Below are positions 7,612 through 14,411 of a DNA stretch of 58,939 nt, piece by piece. Positions within the stretch are counted from its first letter, which is position 1. The number at the start of each line of letters is the position of its first letter. The stretch is from NCBI GenBank assembly GCA_009784555.1, contig WRBO01000010.1:1-58939 (forward strand), in the 5' to 3' direction. The DNA is from Bacillota bacterium (GTDB taxonomy: Bacteria; Bacillota; Clostridia; Christensenellales; UBA1242). The notes beneath the pieces were generated by a model. It saw only the letters and a list, made by a program, of their open reading frames with translations, did not search any database and had not been told where the DNA came from. The translations under genes were made by a program, and so were the position numbers.

Positions 7612-7710
7612 GAACAGTTCGGGCCGAGGCCTAAAGGCCGAGCGTTTGGCCCGAAAGCGGAGCTTGGGGGGGGTTATTGATTTTGCGTTTTTTACTGGGG
7701 GGGGTTTTTA
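7612..7710 (-). repeat. Dispersed double poly-C repeat, copy 2
   Basis: On the plus strand two G8 tracts (7666-7673 and 7697-7704) separated by 23 nt, next to an inverted repeat TTCGGGCC (7618-7625) / GGCCCGAA (7648-7655). The order and spacing match the copies at 17-125, 16228-16280 and 44205-44310. The stretch 7581-7918 holds no intact gene: it contains this repeat, a 50-codon frame and a promoter module. Confidence 0.78.
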
Positions 7711-7844
7711 CGCGTCACCCGCGCGCCGATTCGGTTTCGCCCCGTTGGGGCAAAACGCTCATCTATTGCTTGGTTCCGCTTCTCTTCGGGCCAGACGCGA
7801 ACAGGCACAGCCTGTTCGGCCCGAACTTCTTTTTTGTGAAGCAT
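7692..7844 (-). pseudogene. 50-codon frame behind a repeated promoter module, probably decayed
   Basis: The frame begins MLHKKEVRAEQ after GGGAGGG, is Arg/Glu-rich, and ends RKNPPQ when it meets the G8/C8 tract. It sits behind the same promoter block that drives the intact DUF6291-like gene at 43838, but shares no clear protein similarity with it. Most of it is made of palindromic repeat sequence. One base more or fewer in the C8 tract would extend the frame. I treat it as a remnant; it could instead be a contingency gene. Confidence 0.3.
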
Positions 7845-7856
7845 TTAGAGTCCCTC

Positions 7857-7903
7857 CCACTTTACAGTAACATGGTAATTTTTTTAATCAAGAGGGTTAC
7901 TGA
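7857..7903 (-). promoter_or_regulatory. Repeated promoter-operator module, copy 1
   Basis: Minus strand: a 17-bp block TGTCAGTAACCCTCTTG leads into -35 TTGATT, then 16 bp and -10 TACTGT, overlapped by an imperfect palindrome CCATGTTAC-T-GTAAAGTGG (7857-7875). The block recurs at 16456-16503 and 43777-43817. Confidence 0.6.
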
Positions 7904-7918
7904 CAAAAATTGGTGGGT

Positions 7919-8923
7919 TTATAGTGTGCGGGCGGCGCGGTTGGTGACCGTGGTTGGGACGGTGAAGTTTAGAGCCGCGGCCTCGGTTTGGTTGACCCAG
8001 AGTGAGAGGGTTTCGGCGACAGGTCGGTAGAATGGAATGTCGCCAGGGGTTACGCCGTCGATGAGGATGCGGAATGCGATGTCGGCGGCGCGCACGCCGT
8101 TAGTCCAGAAATCAACGTTAAGTGCGGCGACAGCCCCCATGCCCACGATTGGCAGGTCGGCAACAACGATTGGCAATGGACGTGTTGAAGAACGGTTTAA
8201 GTTTTGAACCATTTGCATGTTGTTGGTGATTTGGTTGTCTTGGCCGATGTAGATGAGTTGGATTTCAGGGTTGGCGGCGATTGAGATGAAGATGGAGTTA
8301 AGGTCGCTTAATTGATTTATTGAGAAGCGTGTTACCGTGAAGCCCATTTCGTCGCCCGCGGCAGCGAGGCGGTTGCCCGTAGCGCGGCTGTTGTCTTCGG
8401 ATGCCGTGTAGATGTATGCGACATTTCGCAGTTCAGAAAGACCGCCCACCATGTCAGCCATTAGGCCGACTTGGGTTTCCATTGGAGCCGCACTGCTGCT
8501 TCCAGATGTGTTTGGCGTGACAAGGCCCGCGCCGACCGGGTCGGTTATGACACCAAAGACCTGGGGTATATTTGCCACGGAAGCGATGTCACGCGCGGCT
8601 TGTGACCCGCCCGTCCCCAATGTGAACATCATGTCGACGTTTTGTGCAGCGAAGCTGTTTGCTATTGTTGTTTGGGTCGCCGAATCACCGCCCGCATTGC
8701 GGTAGTCGAATTGGACAGTTTTGCCCTCGGATTCCAGCAAAAATCGAAGGCGCGATTCAAATCCCCTGCGCCCCTGTTCCAAGGCAGGAACCTGGGCTGT
8801 GTTTAGTATTCCAATCGTAAAGTCGTAGTCGGTGTCCCGATTTCGGCATCCAGTCAGGAGGAGTCCCCCCGCCACCACCGTGGTTGCGATTATCGCGGTC
8901 ATTAGAAGTTTTAGCTTTTTCAT
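7919..8923 (-). CDS. Solute-binding lipoprotein 4 of the ABC importer (histidine candidate)
   Basis: TrpX-like ABC_sub_bind receptor, 334 aa, ATG preceded by AAGGAAACATAAAAA. Signal peptide with lipobox LTGC, then RNRDTDYDFTIGIL. Blocks YRNAGGDSATQTTIANSF, MFTLGTGGSQA, GVITDPVGAGLV, YTASEDNS and IGQDNQI are shared most closely with copy 2. Its leader peptide carries four successive His codons, so histidine is the inferred ligand. It is the gene farthest from the permease, separated from copy 3 by repeat sequence, and so probably an independent transcript. Confidence 0.9.
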   Translation of the reverse strand: MKKLKLLMTAIIATTVVAGGLLLTGCRNRDTDYDFTIGILNTAQVPALEQGRRGFESRLRFLLESEGKTVQFDYRNAGGDSATQTTIANSFAAQNVDMMFTLGTGGSQAARDIASVANIPQVFGVITDPVGAGLVTPNTSGSSSAAPMETQVGLMADMVGGLSELRNVAYIYTASEDNSRATGNRLAAAGDEMGFTVTRFSINQLSDLNSIFISIAANPEIQLIYIGQDNQITNNMQMVQNLNRSSTRPLPIVVADLPIVGMGAVAALNVDFWTNGVRAADIAFRILIDGVTPGDIPFYRPVAETLSLWVNQTEAAALNFTVPTTVTNRAARTL

Positions 8924-8967
8924 TTTTTATGTTTCCTTTTTTGTTTTGAGTTTTAATGACACTGCAC

Positions 8968-9014
8968 AAAAAAACTCGGTTCCCCCATACGTTCGTACAT
9001 CTGGGTAACCGAGT
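8968..9014 (-). terminator. Attenuator terminator 4
   Basis: Minus-strand hairpin with arms AACTCGGTTACCC and GGGGGAACCGAGTT followed by TTTTTTTG, between leader 4 and its gene. The 3' arm GGAACCGAG also complements the leader codons CTTGGTTTC; the 5' arm complements the GGGTACC codons with one bulge. Confidence 0.88.
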
Positions 9015-9053
9015 TATTCTTATGGAATGTATTAAATCCTCACAAAACAACCT

Positions 9054-9116
9054 TTACATGCGGGTACCCGATGTAAAGTGGTGATGGTGGAAACCAAGCC
9101 AGTTTGTGCAGTTCAT
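9054..9116 (-). CDS. Leader peptide 4 (His run), attenuator of binding protein 4
   Basis: A 20-codon frame: MNCTNWLGF, then HHHH (CAC CAT CAC CAC), then FTSGTRM and TAA. The four-His run resembles the classical his operon leader of enterobacteria in logic, though not in sequence. The ATG lies 8 nt after the -10 box and lacks a Shine-Dalgarno. A hairpin CTTTACAT/ATGTAAAG holds the CGGGTACCCG switch segment in its loop. Stalling on the His codons would free that segment for the terminator 5' arm. Confidence 0.9.
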   Translation of the reverse strand: MNCTNWLGFHHHHFTSGTRM

Positions 9117-9124
9117 AATACCAA

Positions 9125-9154
9125 TATATACAACATGCGTGTAAAGGTTGTCAA
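9125..9154 (-). promoter_or_regulatory. SigA-type promoter of leader 4
   Basis: -35 TTGACA (9149-9154), 18-bp spacer, -10 TATATA (9125-9130), 8 nt to the leader ATG. It starts 10 bp past the stop of the radical SAM gene. Confidence 0.83.
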
Positions 9155-9163
9155 CAGTTAATT

Positions 9164-10090
9164 TTAATCCGTTTTTTTGCGTTCGTTGATTGCGCCGATG
9201 TTTAGCAGGTCGTTTGCGGCGTCGTTAAGAAGTTTGGCGCGGGCATCGGCGAATTCCTTTGTACTGGCAAATTTTTGGCGGCGCAACATTTCCGCCCCAT
9301 AGATATCATTGAATGCGGTTGCCATTTCGTTGTAGCTGTTGTGTCTTTTTACCCGGTCCGAGTGCAGTAGGATATTGGCCACCCCGTCGTCGGAGATTAC
9401 GTTGCCGTATTTGGTCTTTTTGTGGTTTGCATAGTTGCCGCCGGTTACCGCGTCGCCGTGGCAGTTCATCAGCATGAATGATGCGTTTATTATTCCGTTT
9501 TCGCGGTCGATGTGTGCGTGCGGGATATCCATTTCGGGGTTTGGGGGGAAGATTGGTAGACCGTAGGCCTCGGTGAGGTTTTCGGCGCGACCCTCGGAGA
9601 AGATAAAGGAACTGGGAATAATCCTTCCGTTTATAATTGGATGTGTGAAGAGTTTATAGAATGTTTCGGCGTATTTATCCAAGCCGTATTGTTTTAGCGC
9701 ATCTTCGACATGCCATTCGTCGAATGATACGGCCCAGCCACTGCGGCTTTCGGGGCCGTTTTGGGCGCGTTTGACCATATCGACCAGTTGGGCCATGGCC
9801 GCACCGTTGTATAGGGTGCCGTTTAGATAGCCGCTGGAACGGTCGTATTTGGTTCCGTTCCTCTCCAATGCCCCGTTTATTGCCGTGAGTGCGCGGGGTG
9901 CCATCATGACCTCTCCCGATACGATACCCAAGTTATTGATGTGTTCGATGTCGCGGAATGCCGCGTTGGCCGTTGGTTCGTCGATTTCCGCATTTGAGGG
10001 TTCGCCGACCTGGCATACTTTGCATTTTAGATTACATCGCTCGGATGGGTTTATCGCAAAGTCGGTAAAGTTAACACGGTACTTTTTCAC
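9164..10090 (-). CDS. Radical SAM domain protein of unknown function
   Basis: 308 aa from a GTG start. Near the N-terminus FAINPSERCNLKCKVCQ gives the CX3CX2C motif that binds the 4Fe-4S cluster and S-adenosylmethionine in radical SAM enzymes. The remainder is not one I can place: it lacks an obvious SPASM or twitch Cys cluster and has an Asp/His-rich middle (FDEWHVEDAL, IPHAHIDREN, MNCHGDAVTGG). The GTG lies 6 nt after a TATAAT box and has no Shine-Dalgarno, so a leaderless mRNA is likely. An in-frame TTG upstream is the promoter -35 itself and was rejected as a start. It follows proC but has its own promoter. Confidence 0.7.
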   Translation of the reverse strand: MKKYRVNFTDFAINPSERCNLKCKVCQVGEPSNAEIDEPTANAAFRDIEHINNLGIVSGEVMMAPRALTAINGALERNGTKYDRSSGYLNGTLYNGAAMAQLVDMVKRAQNGPESRSGWAVSFDEWHVEDALKQYGLDKYAETFYKLFTHPIINGRIIPSSFIFSEGRAENLTEAYGLPIFPPNPEMDIPHAHIDRENGIINASFMLMNCHGDAVTGGNYANHKKTKYGNVISDDGVANILLHSDRVKRHNSYNEMATAFNDIYGAEMLRRQKFASTKEFADARAKLLNDAANDLLNIGAINERKKTD

Positions 10091-10096
10091 GCCATC

Positions 10097-10126
10097 ATTA
10101 TAGCAAATTTCGATGTTTGAAGTCAA
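10097..10126 (-). promoter_or_regulatory. Promoter of the radical SAM gene (leaderless)
   Basis: -35 TTGACT (10121-10126), 18-bp spacer, -10 TATAAT (10097-10102), then 6 nt to GTG. The -35 overlaps the proC stop codon. Confidence 0.8.
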
Positions 10127-12015
10127 GATTTTCGCATTTCGATGGCGCGTTTTAGGCAGGCATCCATTGATGCCATTATGATTTCGGTGAAGTTGTTTGT
10201 GCGCAAGGTGTTTACCATTTCAATGGTTGTTCCGCCGGGCGAGCACACGCGGTCGGTTAGGGTTTCGGGTGATTCGTCCGAGTCCAAAATCATTTGGCAC
10301 GCGCCCATGACCGTTTGGGCGGCCATGCGTTTGGCGGTGTTGGGGTCGAGGCCGTGATTGAATTTTGTCATGGCATCGACGAGGAGGTACGCGAGGACGG
10401 GAGAAGAACCGGATATTGGTATTACGTTGTCCATTAGGGGTTCGGGGAGTTCGTAGACGGTGCCGAATTTTTCCAAAGTGTCTTTGACAAATTTGAACTC
10501 CGTGTCCGTTATTTCGTCTCCGCGGCATATCGCAGTTACGCCCATGCCTACCATTGCGGGGGTGTTTGGCATTGTGCGGATGACACGCGCACCAGACCAG
10601 TCCATGACAGTTTTGATTGTTATGCCAGGCGCAACGGTTACCAGAATCTTGGAGTTGAGATTTTTTAGTGTTGATAGTACGGCGTGGTGAATTTGCGGTT
10701 TGATTGTTAAAAAGATTATGTCGGAGGCGTCGATGACGGCTTGGTTTCGTTCGCCGTCGGAGATTTCGACCTTTTGTCCTATGCGCGATATCATTGCGCG
10801 TGCCATGTTGCCGTGGCCGATGAAGCCGATTTTCATGTTGTTATCCTCCCCCCTGGTTTGTCCGTTTCCCGTGATGACGTATTTGTATGTGGTTAGTGCG
10901 TCCAATGCGAATGGGCCGCGAGTGTGGAGTTTTTGGGTGCTTATCCCTATTTCCGCGCCCATGCCGAATTCGCAACCGTCACTGTACCGTGTTGATACAT
11001 TATGATACACGCAAGCGGCGTCAACGCGTGAGAGAAATTTTTGTGCGTTCGTTTTGTTTTGTGTTACGATACATTCGCTGTGCCGTGTTCCGTATTCGTT
11101 TATGTGGGTGATTGCATCGTCAATGTTGTCCACCGTTTGCACGGCGAGGATTAGGTCGTTGAATTCGGTTGCCAAGTCGTGTTCGGTTGCGGGATAGCGG
11201 AGTTCGATGCCGTGGTTTTCCAGATTTGCCATTGTCAGAAATTTGTCGGCGATGGATTTGTGTAGCAAGAGGGTTTCGGCCGAGTTGCAGACGGATGGGC
11301 GTTGTGCCTTTGCGTTTATTAAAATTTTCACGCCCATTGCCAAGTCGGCGTGTTCGTCGATGTACACGTGGCAGTTGCCTGTGCCCGTTTCGATTATTGG
11401 GACGGTTGCGTTTTCGCGGACGGTGCGGATGAGGTTTGCGCCCCCGCGTGGGATTAGCACGTCCAGATATTTGTCGAGGCGCATCATTGCGGATGCGGTT
11501 TCGCGGGAGGTGTCGGTTACAAGTTCTAGTATGTCATGCATACCATAGGGTTTTAGGGCCGATTTCATCACACGTACCAGTTCACGGTTAGAGTTAAGTG
11601 CATCAGCCCCGCCGCGCAGTAATACCGCGTTCCCCGATTTGATACACAGAACCGCGGCATCCACCGTGACATTTGGGCGGGATTCGTAAATCATGCCGAC
11701 GACACCGAGGGGAACGCGGCGTTTTTCAATTTGCATGCCGTTTGGTCGTGTGAGTGTTTCGCAGGGGGTCGCGAGAGGGTCGGGCAGTTTTGCGACATCG
11801 CACACGGCGGCCGCAATTGCACGGATTCGCGCATCGTCCAGCATTAGGCGGTCGTGGTTTGATGTTGCACGTGCCATGTCCGTGTTGTTTTCGCGGATTA
11901 TCGAGTCAATGTTTTTTTCCAGTTCGGCGGCGATTGCGAGAAGTGCATCGTTTCGCAAATCCAAGTCTATGTTTGCATTGCGTAGTTTTTTACCCAAGAT
12001 TGATAAGTGTTCCAA
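10123..12015 (-). CDS. proA-proC: Gamma-glutamyl phosphate reductase / pyrroline-5-carboxylate reductase fusion (ProA-ProC)
   Basis: A single frame carries steps two and three of proline synthesis. Residues 1 to about 393 are ProA (NADPH-dependent aldehyde dehydrogenase fold; motifs VPLGVVGMIYESRPNVT, GNAVLLRGG, PRGGANLI, the Cys-bearing RPSVCNSAETLL, and GAEIGISTQKLHTRGP). From the internal Met at 10836 it is ProC (237 aa; FIGHGNMA Rossmann loop, RTMPNTPAMVG, SGSSPVLAYLLVDAM, SPGGTTIEM). The ProA start is taken as TTG after GGGAGGGAAACAAA; an ATG 8 codons upstream has no site. It overlaps proB by 26 nt. The join is suspicious: see the G6 site at 10834-10863. Confidence 0.88.
   Translation of the reverse strand: MEHLSILGKKLRNANIDLDLRNDALLAIAAELEKNIDSIIRENNTDMARATSNHDRLMLDDARIRAIAAAVCDVAKLPDPLATPCETLTRPNGMQIEKRRVPLGVVGMIYESRPNVTVDAAVLCIKSGNAVLLRGGADALNSNRELVRVMKSALKPYGMHDILELVTDTSRETASAMMRLDKYLDVLIPRGGANLIRTVRENATVPIIETGTGNCHVYIDEHADLAMGVKILINAKAQRPSVCNSAETLLLHKSIADKFLTMANLENHGIELRYPATEHDLATEFNDLILAVQTVDNIDDAITHINEYGTRHSECIVTQNKTNAQKFLSRVDAACVYHNVSTRYSDGCEFGMGAEIGISTQKLHTRGPFALDALTTYKYVITGNGQTRGEDNNMKIGFIGHGNMARAMISRIGQKVEISDGERNQAVIDASDIIFLTIKPQIHHAVLSTLKNLNSKILVTVAPGITIKTVMDWSGARVIRTMPNTPAMVGMGVTAICRGDEITDTEFKFVKDTLEKFGTVYELPEPLMDNVIPISGSSPVLAYLLVDAMTKFNHGLDPNTAKRMAAQTVMGACQMILDSDESPETLTDRVCSPGGTTIEMVNTLRTNNFTEIIMASMDACLKRAIEMRKS
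10834..10863 (-). other. G6 run, internal ribosome site and proC start inside the proA-proC frame
   Basis: On the minus strand ACCAGGGGGGAGGATAAC leads to the proC ATG at 10836, so a strong Shine-Dalgarno precedes an internal proC start. With one G fewer in the G6 run (10848-10853) proA would end at a TGA overlapping that ATG (ATGA), the usual coupled arrangement. The fusion may be a real mutation, polymerase or ribosome slippage, or a sequencing indel. Confidence 0.7.
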
Positions 12016-12703
12016 TTTGTTTCCCTCCCATAACATCATGTATTTGTTTTGGGTTTGAACCCATCATGATTATTGTTTTTGCATTTGCGATTTCGGCGGC
12101 GCGCAGTTTCGTTATCATGCCTCCGCAACGGCCGTCACCCGCGTGTTCCCATACATCGGCGAGGCAAGTTATTTCACCGATGACCACCCCGTTTATCATG
12201 AACCCATCGACATCCGACAATAAAATCAGCAGGTCTGCGTTGATGATATTCGCGACATATGCCGAGAGTGTATCGTTATCGCCGACGACGATTTCGTCCA
12301 CCGCCACCGTGTCGTTTTCGTTGACGATTGGGACGATGCCCAGTTCATGCAAGGCGGCAAAGGTATTTACCGTGTGTTGGTACTTTTCGTCGTTGTCGAG
12401 GCAGTTTTTTGTCAGGAGAACCTGGCCGATTGGTTTTCCGTGCTTTTTGAATTTTTCCTCGTAAATTGCCATTAGGAGGGATTGGCCGACGGCCGCCGCG
12501 GCCTGTTTATGCGGCAGTTTTTTCGGCCGTTCGGGGATGCCCAAGCGATGGCATCCCACCGAAATGGCACCCGAGGATACCAAGACCACATAGTGTCCCG
12601 AGTCGCGCAGTTCGGCAATTGTTTTGACGAGTTCATCCACAACAGGCTCGCGCAGTCCCCCGTTGAAAAGTGTGCTTGTCCCTACCTTGATTACGATTTT
12701 CAT
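11990..12703 (-). CDS. proB: Glutamate 5-kinase, short form without PUA domain
   Basis: Catalyses the first step of proline synthesis, ATP-dependent phosphorylation of glutamate. 237 aa, so only the amino-acid kinase domain is present; E. coli ProB (367 aa) has an extra C-terminal PUA domain. Motifs: IVIKVGTSTL at the N-terminus, SSGAISVG, the NENDTVAVDEI block, FGDND-like VGDNDTLSAYVA, and LLSDVDGFM. The start is the ATG after GAGGAGGGGATAAA; the frame remains open 36 codons upstream, but that part is the attenuator terminator. It overlaps proA-proC and is controlled by a Pro-rich leader peptide. Confidence 0.92.
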   Translation of the reverse strand: MKIVIKVGTSTLFNGGLREPVVDELVKTIAELRDSGHYVVLVSSGAISVGCHRLGIPERPKKLPHKQAAAAVGQSLLMAIYEEKFKKHGKPIGQVLLTKNCLDNDEKYQHTVNTFAALHELGIVPIVNENDTVAVDEIVVGDNDTLSAYVANIINADLLILLSDVDGFMINGVVIGEITCLADVWEHAGDGRCGGMITKLRAAEIANAKTIIMMGSNPKQIHDVMGGKQIGTLINLG

Positions 12704-12730
12704 TTTATCCCCTCCTCTATCTTGAAACAC

Positions 12731-12764
12731 AAAAAAAGCGACAGGGTGTTTGTCCCCTGTCGCC
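12731..12764 (-). terminator. Attenuator terminator of proB
   Basis: Minus-strand hairpin GCGACAGGG / CCCTGTCGC with loop GACAAACA, followed by TTTTTTT, ending 27 bp before the proB start. The loop and base of the 3' arm (ACAAACACC) are a perfect 9-bp complement of GGTGTTTGT near the end of the leader peptide. Confidence 0.9.
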
Positions 12765-12789
12765 TTGTCCAATAATCTGGATTGATTAT

Positions 12790-12861
12790 TTACGCGCGCA
12801 AAAACAAACACCGTGATGTTGGCATTGGCGGTACGGGGTTGTTTGCGACATTGTATTTCAT
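12790..12861 (-). CDS. Pro-rich leader peptide, attenuator of proB-proA-proC
   Basis: A 23-codon frame: MKYNVANN, then PVPPMP (CCC GTA CCG CCA ATG CCA), then TSRCLFLRA and TAA. Four Pro codons in six positions suit control by proline, the end product of the pathway. An ATG two codons upstream is in frame, but the second ATG lies 6 nt after the -10 box, where transcription should start. The GGTGTTTGT segment after the Pro codons can pair with the terminator loop and 3' arm. A second hairpin (AATAATC/GATTATT) lies between the stop and the terminator. Confidence 0.82.
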   Translation of the reverse strand: MKYNVANNPVPPMPTSRCLFLRA

Positions 12862-12867
12862 GTTCAT

Positions 12868-12896
12868 AACATATGATATTAATTTGCGGGTGTCAA
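12868..12896 (-). promoter_or_regulatory. Promoter of the proline attenuator
   Basis: -35 TTGACA (12891-12896), 17-bp spacer, -10 TATGTT (12868-12873). It overlaps the last codons of the upstream asparaginase-like gene, which has the same direction. Confidence 0.82.
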
Positions 12897-14276
12897 TGGT
12901 TTCTTTTGCGCCGCGGCGGTGGGGTTTGAGAAATTTGGGTTGAATGCCCAGTTTTTAAGGGCATCGGGGTTCATGTATTTTATGTCTTCGATTTGTTTGT
13001 CGGTCATTTCACCCAGAATTTGTGCGACGAGATTAACGACCTTGTCCTTTGCGGGATAGCTGTTGATTGCGCGGCGGTAGACGACCTCTTCTTCTTTTGT
13101 ATAGCGTCTGTCCATGAAGCGCGCGTTGGAGAGGTCTTTGTCGGTTGATTGCGGGTCGTAGAGGCGGCTGTTTGCGGCTAGGTAAATTCCCGGCGGTAGC
13201 ATGGTTGATGCCATGAGCGCGTAGCCGACATTGAAACCCGCGTCGCCGTTGTATGCCCCGTACGAGAGCGGAACCATAGCCGAGAGTAGCACGACGGTCG
13301 CGTTGTTTACGTGTTCGTCCGCGTTGTCTTGGAGAAAGCGTGCCGTTTCCGCAATCGTATATGTTCCGTGCGGGATGACAAAGTTTTTGGTGGACATTGT
13401 TTTTACGCCGTCGCTGCCTATTACCCCGCGCACCTCTATTGATATGCTCTCGACCAATTGTGTTCGCCACAGGTCGTTGAGGTCACGGCTGTCCATACGT
13501 ATTATTTCTTTGTAACGCAGGTCTTGGACAATTCGCAGTTGTCCGCGGATGTATTGTTCCACGAAAGAGTTCACGCCAGACACCGTCGAGGCCGTGTCTT
13601 TTGCCGCGTTCCAAGTGCCCTCTATTGTTCCGCCCATGTCGAACACAGCGATGCCATCGTCGTCGCGGCGTTGTTCGTCCAGGGTTTTGAAGTCATCCGC
13701 CGTACACATGAGGCCGTTGCGCATGCATACGACGATGCCCGGGCGAACAAGTTGCCCCGCCGCCACCGCCGCGCCGAAGTTTGCGGGCGCGTCAGAGTGC
13801 GCCAATTCGGGTGACAGTTGCGAGCCCCAGAGGACGACGCGTTTTTTACTGATGAATCCGTCCAATTTTTTACCCAAGTCGGACAGCAGTTTGTCAATGT
13901 TATAAAGGCCACAGTTGATGATGATTACATCTTGGGTAGAGACCTTGATAGCTTGGGCCAGCAGCATGATGTCGTTGGCACTGATATCTGTGCTGTTTTT
14001 TGCCGCTACCGTGCGAAAGTGGATGTTTGATTTGTAATCGGGCAAGACATAGCGGCGCGGGTCGGTGAGCAGGTCGCGGTAGTATGGGGTTGTTGTGACC
14101 TCTATCCCGTCGAATTTTGGGTTTATTACCGAGTTGGCCGTGCCGCCAAAGTTTATAATCTCCATTGACCGAATTGGACGCGGGACAAGGAGGCCCGACG
14201 GTGCCTTTTCCAGACATGTTTGGTCGAAGTATTTGCGGTTTCCAGTTAATTGGGCGGTGGTGGTTTTCTTGCTCAT
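12879..14276 (-). CDS. Tandem asparaginase-fold protein with altered active site
   Basis: 465 aa made of two asparaginase-like modules. Module 1 (about 38-200) has INFGGTAN, INCGLYNID, and LWGSQLSPELAHSDAPANFGAA. Module 2 (about 215-420) has FDMGGTIEG, MDSRDLND, PHGTYTIAETA and LLSAMVPLSYGAYNGDAGFN. In type I/II asparaginases the second catalytic motif is THGTDT; here the Thr is lost in module 1 (GLYN) and the following Asp is Tyr in both modules, while the GGT threonine is kept. It may hydrolyse a different amide or may only bind a ligand. AAAGGAGAATTGTA precedes the ATG. It is divergent from a LysR-type gene that carries the same fold. Confidence 0.7.
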   Translation of the reverse strand: MSKKTTTAQLTGNRKYFDQTCLEKAPSGLLVPRPIRSMEIINFGGTANSVINPKFDGIEVTTTPYYRDLLTDPRRYVLPDYKSNIHFRTVAAKNSTDISANDIMLLAQAIKVSTQDVIIINCGLYNIDKLLSDLGKKLDGFISKKRVVLWGSQLSPELAHSDAPANFGAAVAAGQLVRPGIVVCMRNGLMCTADDFKTLDEQRRDDDGIAVFDMGGTIEGTWNAAKDTASTVSGVNSFVEQYIRGQLRIVQDLRYKEIIRMDSRDLNDLWRTQLVESISIEVRGVIGSDGVKTMSTKNFVIPHGTYTIAETARFLQDNADEHVNNATVVLLSAMVPLSYGAYNGDAGFNVGYALMASTMLPPGIYLAANSRLYDPQSTDKDLSNARFMDRRYTKEEEVVYRRAINSYPAKDKVVNLVAQILGEMTDKQIEDIKYMNPDALKNWAFNPNFSNPTAAAQKKPLTPAN

Positions 14277-14411
14277 TACAATTCTCCTTTTTGGTTTACA
14301 TTTATCTTACGCGGGTTTGTTGGGGCCTGCAATGCTCTGATTTGCCCATAACCTGTTACTTTTTGGAACATATCGGTGGACATTTGTGACAAAGGGTGGC
14401 ATCATGGGTTT

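Noticed and set aside
4926..9116. Four leaders as copies of an inverted-repeat mobile element (MITE), because the ends are inverted repeats
   Set aside because: The copies occur only upstream of paralogous genes in the same orientation, contain conserved reading frames and terminators, and have compensatory changes; the inverted ends are explained by RNA pairing.
12704..12811. N-terminal 36-residue extension of ProB
   Set aside because: The segment is the attenuator terminator and post-terminator leader; ProB homologues start at MKIVIKVG with GAGGAGGGG before it.
14277..14411. Attenuator before the asparaginase-like gene
   Set aside because: No terminator hairpin with T-run or Asn/Asp-rich short frame; the gene has a normal AGGAG site.
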